Shown: positions 32,338 to 40,000 of the stretch, in pieces | Numbering within the stretch: position 1 is the stretch's first letter | How the letters are laid out: each line of letters starts with the position of its first letter | Source: Streptomyces toyocaensis | Lineage (GTDB): Bacteria > Actinomycetota > Actinomycetes > Streptomycetales > Streptomycetaceae | DNA: 64,000 bases | Assembly (NCBI RefSeq): GCF_000725125.1 | Contig: NZ_JFCB01000019.1 | Coordinates: 86,947 to 150,946 of the forward strand | Reading direction: 5' to 3' | Notes under the pieces: model-generated | What the model was told of the DNA's origin: nothing | Seen by the model: only the letters and a program-made list of their open reading frames with translations | The model's database searches: none | Position numbers and translations under genes: made by a program

Positions 32338-33653
32338 TGCAGCTCCTTCCCGCGCGTCTCCGGCAGCCCCAGCAGTGCCAGGGCGGCGAGGCCGTAGCCG
32401 ATCGCGCCGAAGACCAGCGCCCCGCCCACGCCCCAGCCGTCGGCCAGGAAACCGACCGTCGTCGGGAAGACGGCGCCCACGGCACGCCCGGTGTTGTACG
32501 TGAAGCCCTGCCCCGTGCCGCGTACCGCCGTCGGGTACAGCTCGCTCAGGTAGGAGCCGAATCCGCTGAAGATGGCCGACATGCAGAACCCGAGCGGGAA
32601 ACCCAGGACCAGGACCAGGGTGTTGGCGCCGCTGGGGATGTTCGCGTAAGCCAGGACGCAGACGGCGGACAGCAGGGCGAACAGCCAGATGTTGCGCCGG
32701 CGGCCCAGCCGGTCGGTGAGCCAGCCGCCGGTCAGGTAGCCGATGAAGGCACCTGAGATGAGGAACGTCAGATAGCCGCCGGTGCCGACGACCGACAGCT
32801 CGCGCTCCGTCTTCAGATACGTGGGCACCCAGGTGGCGAGCGTGTAGTAACCGCCCTGGACGCCGGTGGACAGCAGCACGGCGAAGAGCGTGGTGCGCAG
32901 CAGCCCCGCCCTGCCCGGCCGGTCCGGCCGGAAGATCGCCGCGAACGAGCCCCTGTGGGCGCTCCTCTCCCGCGCCGCGGCCGCCTGGGGAGCGTCCCGC
33001 ACGCTGCGCCGCACCCACACGACGAGCAGCGCGGGCAGCGCGCCGGTCCAGAACATCACCCGCCAGGCCAGGCCGTCGTCCACCAGCGAGAAGATCATCG
33101 TGTACACGATCACGGCGAGCGCCCAGCCCACGGCCCAGGCGCTCTGGACCGCTCCGAGGGTGCGTCCGCGGTGCCGGGCGCTCGCGTACTCCGCGACGAG
33201 GATGGCGCCGACCGCCCACTCGCCGCCGAAGCCGAGGCCCTGGAGGGCACGGAACACCAGCAGCGTCTCGTAGGTGGGCGCGAAGCCGCAGGCCACCGTG
33301 AACACCGCGTAGGTGACCACGGTCACGAGCAGGGCCTTCACCCGGCCCACGCGGTCCGCCAGGACCCCCGCGAGGGCGCCGCCGACCGCCGAGACCACCA
33401 GGGTGACGGTCGTGAGCAGGCCGGTCTGACCGCTGTTCAGATTGAAATAGGCGGACAGCGCGACCATGGTCAGCGGCAGTGTGAAGTAATCGTATGAATC
33501 CAGGGCATAGCCGCCGAAAGCGCCGCCGAAGGCGCGTCGGCCGCGCGGCCCCAGCGCGCGCAGCCAGCCCAACGCCCCGTCGTGGGCGGTGGTTCCGGTC
33601 GGTGCGGGGCGTGGTTCGCCGGTCAGGGCCTTCGGTGGAGGGGTCGCGCTCAT
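32334..33653 (-). CDS. MFS transporter of the 5-oxoproline operon
   Basis: A 439-residue sugar/acid-type major facilitator with about 12 hydrophobic segments. The GALAGVLADRVGRV motif follows helix 2, GLGFGGEWAVGAILVAEY is in the helix 4-5 region, and SELYPTAVRGTGQGF is the late conserved loop, features of the metabolite:H+ symporter and YjhB/AAHS groups. Context suggests import of 5-oxoproline, D-glutamate or a related acid; this is inference. ATG 33653 has an AGGGAGGACG ribosome site region on the minus strand. It is the first gene of the operon, and its promoter faces the GntR gene across the 33721-33739 palindrome. Confidence 0.9.
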   Translation of the reverse strand: MSATPPPKALTGEPRPAPTGTTAHDGALGWLRALGPRGRRAFGGAFGGYALDSYDYFTLPLTMVALSAYFNLNSGQTGLLTTVTLVVSAVGGALAGVLADRVGRVKALLVTVVTYAVFTVACGFAPTYETLLVFRALQGLGFGGEWAVGAILVAEYASARHRGRTLGAVQSAWAVGWALAVIVYTMIFSLVDDGLAWRVMFWTGALPALLVVWVRRSVRDAPQAAAARERSAHRGSFAAIFRPDRPGRAGLLRTTLFAVLLSTGVQGGYYTLATWVPTYLKTERELSVVGTGGYLTFLISGAFIGYLTGGWLTDRLGRRRNIWLFALLSAVCVLAYANIPSGANTLVLVLGFPLGFCMSAIFSGFGSYLSELYPTAVRGTGQGFTYNTGRAVGAVFPTTVGFLADGWGVGGALVFGAIGYGLAALALLGLPETRGKELQ

Positions 33654-33720
33654 GGGCACCTCGCAGAGGGAGGACGAAGGGTGCGGGAAGGGATGAGCCG
33701 TGCCGTGTGGAGCAAGGTAG

Positions 33721-33739
33721 AGGATCGTTGAACGATCCT
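33721..33739. promoter_or_regulatory. 19-bp palindromic operator of the pxp operon
   Basis: AGGATCGTTGAACGATCCT is a perfect inverted repeat of two 9-base arms around one central base. It lies between the divergent MFS gene and the GntR gene. FCD-type GntR regulators bind short palindromes in this position, so it is the most likely operator for the regulator at 33788. An overlapping TTGAA...TTCAA repeat (33728-33743) reinforces the symmetry. Confidence 0.75.
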
Positions 33740-33787
33740 TCAATACTCGTGTTGTCTCGTTCTTCGGTGTGCGATTGAATTCCGGGC

Positions 33788-34492
33788 ATGACGGAGCAGC
33801 TGAGCGGACTGGCCGACGACCGGGCCCTGTTGGGCCGTACCAGCACCGCGGAGCGGGTCGCGGACATCCTGCGGAGCCGGATCGCCGAGGGCTACTTCCC
33901 GCCCGGCACCCGGCTGTCGGAGGACAGCATCGGCGGGGCCCTCGGCGTCTCCCGCAACACGCTGCGCGAGGCGTTCCGCCTGCTCACGCACGAACGGCTG
34001 CTCGTCCACGAACTGAACCGGGGTGTCTTCGTCCGGGTGCTCACCGTCGAGGACGTGGAGGACATCTACCGCACCCGGCGGCTCGTCGAGTGCGCCGTCG
34101 TACGCGGCCTGGGCGACCCGCCCTACGGGCTTGACGCGCTCGCCGGGGTCGTGGAACAGGGGCGCAGGGCGGCGCGCGAAGGTGACTGGAAAGCCGTGGG
34201 TACGGCCAACATCCACTTCCACCGGGAGCTGGTGGCGCTCGCCGCAAGCGAGCGCACGGACGAGCTGATGCGCAGCGTCTTCGCCGAACTGCGCCTGGCC
34301 TTCCACGTGGTGGACGAGCCCGAGCGGCTGCACGAACCGTACATCGCGCGAAACGTCGCCATTCTGGAAGCCCTTGAGGCGGGCCGGCGGGAGGAGGCCG
34401 AGCGCCTGCTCGCGGCGTACCTCGACGTGTCGCTGGAGCGCGTGGTGGAGGTGTACCGGCGCCGGGTGGGGGAGGAGGAGCACGGCGGCTGA
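33788..34492 (+). CDS. GntR regulator, FCD subfamily
   Basis: A 234-residue GntR-family regulator. The N-terminal winged helix (about residues 20-85) has GTRLSEDSIGGALGVSRNTLREAFRLLTHERLL, and the C-terminal FCD (FadR-type) all-helical ligand domain (about 90-220) has IYRTRRLVECAVV, NIHFHRELVALAAS and a terminal HEPYIARNVAILEALEAG, the His and Asp/Asn residues that bind a metal in this subfamily. It is divergent from the 5-oxoproline operon and is probably its repressor, with a carboxylic acid ligand. ATG 33788 is used; it has only a weak ribosome site. Confidence 0.92.
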   Translation: MTEQLSGLADDRALLGRTSTAERVADILRSRIAEGYFPPGTRLSEDSIGGALGVSRNTLREAFRLLTHERLLVHELNRGVFVRVLTVEDVEDIYRTRRLVECAVVRGLGDPPYGLDALAGVVEQGRRAAREGDWKAVGTANIHFHRELVALAASERTDELMRSVFAELRLAFHVVDEPERLHEPYIARNVAILEALEAGRREEAERLLAAYLDVSLERVVEVYRRRVGEEEHGG

Positions 34493-34596
34493 ACCCGTCC
34501 CCGACCGGACGGGTCGCGGCGGTGTGACAAGGGTGACGCCGGGGCGCATCTGCCTCGTTTGGGTCGTTGTCAGACCGAGGACCTAGTCTGTGCACC

Positions 34597-36123
34597 GTGA
34601 CTTCGCCTGCATCGACGGACAGCGTTCCGCCCCAGCTCAGCGCGGGGCCGCGGCCCGCGCCGGGCCCGGCCGCCGACGAGGGTCTGGCGCGGCGGCTGCG
34701 CGCGCTCGCCTGCACCGCGCCGCTGCACGACCTCGACGCGCGCAAGGCCAACCTGGCCGGTGAGTACTCGGTGTACGGCATGGCCGAGATCGCCCTCGCC
34801 GCCATCGACCTGGTCACGCTGAACATGGACTTCGACACGGGCGCCGACCACGACCAGGTCGTCGCCCGGCTCATCCCGCGCATCGCCGCCCAGGCCCCGC
34901 GCCGTCCCGCCGCCGAGCACGAGCGCGTGGCCCGCTGGGTCCTGGAGAACCTGATCAACGTCGGCAGCGTCGACCGCGGCTTCCGCGCGGTGTACGGCGT
35001 GTTCGGAGCGGACGGCACCTATGTCCGCCGCGACTACGACTTCAAACTGGTCGAGGAGGTCCCCGGCCCCGGCGGCACGGTGTACCTGCGGACCACGGAC
35101 GAGGCGGTCAACGTCCTGGTCGGCGCCCTGGACACCGATGTCACCAGCGCGCAGATCGCCGCCGAGGTCAAGCTGGAGGTGCTGATCAGGCGGGGCAGGC
35201 TCGCCGACGCCCAGCTCGCCGCCGAGCAGGCCCGCTACCGCACCGTGCAGTACTCCGAGACCCTGCGCCGGGCCCTGGAGGCGACCCGTCGCAACGTCCG
35301 CGCGGTGGACTGGCTGAGCGCCGTGCCCGACATGATCGCCGAGGCCCTCGACCACGTGGCCGACCGGTACCGCCACGAGAACGCGATCCTCACCAACATC
35401 CGCAAGGCCCGCGACGAGTCCGAGGATCCCGGGCACAAGCGCCGCGCGGCCGAGCTGGTGGACATCGTCAAGGACTGCATCCGGCGCCACACACAGCTGC
35501 AGTCCCGGCTCCTCGAGGCCGGCCCGCTGTTCCGTGCCGAGCAGGACCGGCAGGCCTTCGCCAACCCCACGTCCACCTCCGGCACCGACCTCTACGGCCA
35601 TCTCCTGGCACCCCTGCTGCCCCTGCCCGTGGAGCGGGCGTCCCGGGTCACCGACGCCTTCTTCGCCCACGGCACCGGGCTGCGCACCCCGGTCTCCGTC
35701 CGGGTCGCCGACCTCGTCGAGATACTGCTGACGCCGCCCGTGGAACGTGAGCACCTCGGCGCGGAGATGCCGGAACCCGACCTGATCGCCACACCCGACG
35801 ACAGCCGCTTCAGCGAGGAGCAGCTCGCCGCCGCCACCGAACTGCTGGACCTGCCGGCCGACGCGCCGCGCCGGCTGTCCGGGCTGCTCGCCGACGCCCG
35901 CCGCCAGGACCCCGAACTGCCCTACCTGGTCGCCCTGCTGGCGATCCACGCCGCCAGCCCGCCGTTCGGCACCGCCTACCGCCAGGGCGAACGGAAGCTG
36001 CTGTTCGCCGTGGACGACGGCACCGACCTCGTCGATCCCGAGTTCGGTGGTGCCGACCTCATCGTGGGCACGGCCCTGCTGGACGCGGCCGGCATGGCCG
36101 CCGACCGGACGGAGGCGGCATGA
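34597..36123 (+). CDS. Kleisin/MukF-like (JetA-type) subunit of an SMC complex
   Basis: A 508-residue protein with no catalytic motif. The N-terminal 190 residues are mixed helix/strand (PLHDLDARKANLAGEYSVYGMAEIALAAIDL, VARWVLENLINVG). A long helical segment at about 180-330 (AEVKLEVLIRRGRLADAQLAAEQARYRTVQYSETLRRAL) is coiled-coil-like, and the C-terminal part could hold winged helices. The size, the position before a winged-helix gene and the following SMC-like ATPase match MukF/JetA. That homology is inferred from architecture. The start is GTG 34597 without a ribosome site; a TAGTCT -10 box ends at 34589, so a leaderless transcript is likely. Confidence 0.65.
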   Translation: MTSPASTDSVPPQLSAGPRPAPGPAADEGLARRLRALACTAPLHDLDARKANLAGEYSVYGMAEIALAAIDLVTLNMDFDTGADHDQVVARLIPRIAAQAPRRPAAEHERVARWVLENLINVGSVDRGFRAVYGVFGADGTYVRRDYDFKLVEEVPGPGGTVYLRTTDEAVNVLVGALDTDVTSAQIAAEVKLEVLIRRGRLADAQLAAEQARYRTVQYSETLRRALEATRRNVRAVDWLSAVPDMIAEALDHVADRYRHENAILTNIRKARDESEDPGHKRRAAELVDIVKDCIRRHTQLQSRLLEAGPLFRAEQDRQAFANPTSTSGTDLYGHLLAPLLPLPVERASRVTDAFFAHGTGLRTPVSVRVADLVEILLTPPVEREHLGAEMPEPDLIATPDDSRFSEEQLAAATELLDLPADAPRRLSGLLADARRQDPELPYLVALLAIHAASPPFGTAYRQGERKLLFAVDDGTDLVDPEFGGADLIVGTALLDAAGMAADRTEAA

Positions 36124-36175
36124 CCGCGCGGGCAGCAGACCGTACCGACGTTCCCCACAGCGAGGAGTCCCGACC

Positions 36176-37057
36176 GTGACCGAGCACGTCGAGTGGAGTG
36201 AGCCGGAGGCCGCGGCCGCACCGGCGAGCGCCGCCGTCACGCCCGCCGACGCCGCGGACGCGGCGCGGCTCGTCGCCTTCGGCCTCCAGCCCAAACTGCA
36301 GCCCGCCCGCGACCAGGAGTACGCCGACCTGCTGCGCCGCTACCGCGAGGACCCCCCGTTCGCGCGGCTCGCCGACGCCGTGGCCACCGGGCTCGGGCTG
36401 ATCGTGCTGGAGGTGTCCCCGCGCGCGGGCATGGCCGTCACCGCCGCCGAGGACTCCGTCTTCGCCGTCCGCATGGGCGACTACGCGCGCCGTACCTCCG
36501 CCGACGGCGGTGACCGGTTCCTGCACGGGCTCGCGCACCTCGCCGTCGCCGCCATGGCCTTCCCGCGCCCCGAGGACCTCGCCGACGACGGCTACATCGG
36601 GCGCGTCACGGTCAACGGCGTCGACGCCTTCGTCCGCCAGGCCTGCCACCGCCTGGAGGAGCGGGCCGCCGAACAGGGCGAGAACACCGACCCGGCCAGC
36701 GACACCCCCGGCCTGGAGGCCGCCTGGAGGATCTGGGCCAGACGCAGCGCCACCGGCGCCACCAAGGACGCGCGCCGGCTCGCGGGCTCCACCACCGGCA
36801 TCGTGGCCAAGGCGGTCGCCTTCCTCACCGACTCCGGTTTCCTCCAGCGCACCGGCGACGACAACGGCGGCACCTACCGCACCACGGCCCGCTACCAGCT
36901 CCAGGTCCGCGACATGGCGGGCAGCGCCGCCCTCGCCGAACTGCTGGAGCTGGGCGTCGTCCCGGTCACCGACGGCACGCCCACCCTGCTGCCGCCCCAG
37001 GACGGCGACGACCTGGAACTGGTCGCCGACGCCGGCCTGCCGTTCCACTCCGCCTGA
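36176..37057 (+). CDS. Winged-helix MukE/JetB-like subunit of an SMC complex
   Basis: A 293-residue protein. The C-terminal third has a winged-helix pattern (about residues 200-245: ARRLAGSTTGIVAKAVAFLTDSGFLQRT followed by a GGTYRTTARYQLQVRDM wing). The N-terminal part is helical and has no recognised domain. MukE/JetB proteins are tandem winged-helix dimers that bridge kleisin and DNA, and the size and position here fit that role. GTG 36176 is behind GAGGAG (36162-36167). It starts 52 bases after the upstream gene and 35 bases before the SMC-like gene, forming one operon. No close functional family can be named from sequence alone. Confidence 0.6.
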   Translation: MTEHVEWSEPEAAAAPASAAVTPADAADAARLVAFGLQPKLQPARDQEYADLLRRYREDPPFARLADAVATGLGLIVLEVSPRAGMAVTAAEDSVFAVRMGDYARRTSADGGDRFLHGLAHLAVAAMAFPRPEDLADDGYIGRVTVNGVDAFVRQACHRLEERAAEQGENTDPASDTPGLEAAWRIWARRSATGATKDARRLAGSTTGIVAKAVAFLTDSGFLQRTGDDNGGTYRTTARYQLQVRDMAGSAALAELLELGVVPVTDGTPTLLPPQDGDDLELVADAGLPFHSA

Positions 37058-37092
37058 ACCCCCCACCTCACGAAGCCTCACGAGAGTCCGCC

Positions 37093-40000
37093 ATGTACGA
37101 GCTGTCCCGGGTCCGCCTCTACTCCATCGGGCCGGCCGGTGCGCGCTACGCCGACACCGTGCTCGACCTGCGCGGTGTCGGCGGGGTCGTGCCGGACCCC
37201 GCGCCGGCGCAGGCGGAGTTCTTCGAGGAGGAGCCCGTCGGCCCGCCGCGCCGTCCCGCCCCCGCCGGGGTGCTCTTCCTGGAGAACGGCGGCGGCAAGT
37301 CCGTCCTGCTGAAACTGATCTTCTCCGTGATGCTCCCGGGCCACCGCAACACCCTCGGCGGCGCCAGCTCCGGTGTACTGCGCAAGTTCCTGCTCGCCGA
37401 CGACTGCGGCCACGTCGCGCTGGAATGGCAGCACGTGCAGACCGGGGAGTGCGTCGTCGTCGGCAAGGTCAGTGAATGGCGGGGCCGTCAGGTCTCCAAC
37501 GACCCCAGGAAGTTCGCCGAGGCCTGGTACTCCCTGCGCCCCGGCCCCGGTCTCGGCCTCGACAACCTTCCCGTCGCCGAGTCCACGGCCGTACGGCCGC
37601 CCGCCGAGGGCCAGTCGGGCGCACGGGGGCGGCGCCGCACCATGAAGGGCTTCCGGGACGCCCTCACGGAGGCCGGCAGGAACTACCCGCACCTGGAGGT
37701 GCACTGGGAGGAGATCCACGAGCGCTGGACCGAACACCTGGGCGACCTCGGTCTCGACCCGGAACTCTTCCGCTACCAGCGGGAGATGAACGCGGACGAG
37801 GGAGAGGCCGCCGGCCTCTTCGCGGTCAAGAAGGACTCCGACTTCACCGACCTCCTGCTGCGCGCCGTCACCGACACCCGCGACACCGACGGACTCGCCG
37901 ACCTCGTCAGCGGCTTCGGCAACAAGCTGGGCCGGCGTGCCGAACTGATCGCCGAACGGGACTTCACCGCCGGTTCGGTCGACCTGCTGGGCCGGATCGT
38001 CGAGGCCGCCGAGGCCCGCGCCCGCGCGCGGGAGATCCACACCGCGGCCGAGCGCCGCACCCGCACCCTCGCCCGCCGGCTCTCCGCCCGCGGCGCCCGG
38101 GAACGTGTCCGCGCGGCAGACTTGACCGGGCGCGTCACCGCCGCCGCGTACGCCGTCACCCACGCCGAGTCGGCGCGCGGGCACAGCGCGCTGATCTCCG
38201 CCGAACTCGCCTACCGGCACGCCTCCCTGGCTCTCGCCGCGGCCGAGAAGTCCGCGGCGACCCAGAAGCGCGAACTCGCCGACGCGCGCACGCTGTACTC
38301 GTCCTGGCAGGCCGCCGAGGCCGTACTGCGCCACCGCGCCGCCGCCGACCGCGTGGCCCGCGTCTCCGCCGCGATCCGGGAGGCCGAGCGCGACGCGGCC
38401 CCCGCGCTGGCCGCCCGGGCCGAGGCCGCCGTCGACCTGGTGCGCGCCCTGCACGCGGCCGCACGGAACGCCGACAACCTGGCCAACGAGGAGGAGGCAC
38501 GGTCGGCCGCCCTCCAGGAGGCCAGTGACGGGGCCCACCGCGACGCCACCGCCGCGGCCACCGAGGCACAGCGGGCCCGCAGCGAGATCGGACACCTGCG
38601 ACAGCGGCTCACCGAGGTCGAGCAGGAGACCGCCGAGGCGGTACGCGCCGGCTGGCTCGACGACAGCGCCCCCGACGCCGACCCCGCCAGGGCCGCCCTC
38701 GCGGCGAGCGACGCCGAGAAGACGGCGGTCGCCGCCTGGGACACTGCCCGCGAGGCGTCCCGCCGGGCCACCGAGCACGCGCGCGAGGCGGCCGCCGCGG
38801 AGAACCGCGCGGAACTCACCGCGGCCCGCGCGGCCGACGCGGCCACGGCGGCCGAGCGCGCCCACGAGGGCGAGCGCCGTACGGCCGAGGCCCTCGCGGC
38901 CGAGCAGCGGCTGGCGGAGCTGCTGAGCCTCCCCGGAAGCCCCACCGGGCGGCGGACCGGTGTGCCGGCTCAGCGCATGGACGCCGACCGCGCCGCGGCT
39001 GATTCAGGCGCCCGGCCGTCCCCGGGTGAGGAGGCCCTGACCGCCGAACAACTCGACCGCTTCGCCGACGAGTTGCGCGAACTGCTCGACGACGCCGTCT
39101 CCTCCGCCGAGCGACAGCTGTTCGACCTGCGCACCGCCGCCGCGGACGACGCCCGGATCCTCGGTGCCCTCGGTGACGGCGGGCTGCTGCCGCCCGGCCC
39201 GGACGTGCTGGCGACGGTCGAGTTCCTCGGCGAGCACGGCATCCCCGCCCTCCCGGGCTGGCGCTATCTCGCCCAGGCCGTCGACCCGGCCGACCACGCG
39301 CGCGTGCTCGCCGCCCGCCCCGAACTGGTCGACGGCGTGGTCATCACCGATCCGGACTCCCACGTCCGCGCCCGCGAGGCGTTGAGCGAGGCGGCGCTGC
39401 TGCCCCGGTCCGCGGTCGCCGTCGGCACCGCCGCCGCCCTGCTCGCCCCCACTCCGGCGCCGGGCACGGACAGCGGTGACGTGTTCCTCGTACCGCCGAA
39501 CCCGGCCATGCACGACGAGCACGCCGCCGACGAGGAGCGGCAGGCACTGCGCGCCCGGGCGACCGCGCGGGACGAGGAGATCCGGGTTCTCGCCGCCCGG
39601 CTCGGCAAGGACCGGGAGCTGGCCGCCCGGCTGGTCTCGTGGCGGACCGGCTGCCCGGCCGGGCGGCTCACGGAACTGGCCGGGACGGCGCGCGGGGCGA
39701 GGGCCTTCGCCGAGGAGGCCGAGGCCGAACTGGCCGAGGCCCGCACCCGGCGGGCGGAGGCCGAGGAGGCCGCCGCCGAGGCCGCCCGGGTCCGCGACGA
39801 GCGGCAGGAGGCCGCACAGAGGGCCCGGCGTGCGGCGGACGCCCTCGCGGGACTCGCCTTCCGGCTGCGTGAACGGGCGGGCTGGCAGGTCAAACTGCGG
39901 GAACTGGCCGACGACGCGGCCGAGGCGGAAGCACGTGCCCAGAGCTGCCTGGAACGGGCACGCGCCGCCGACGAGGACCGGCGCGGCGCCCAGCGAGCCG

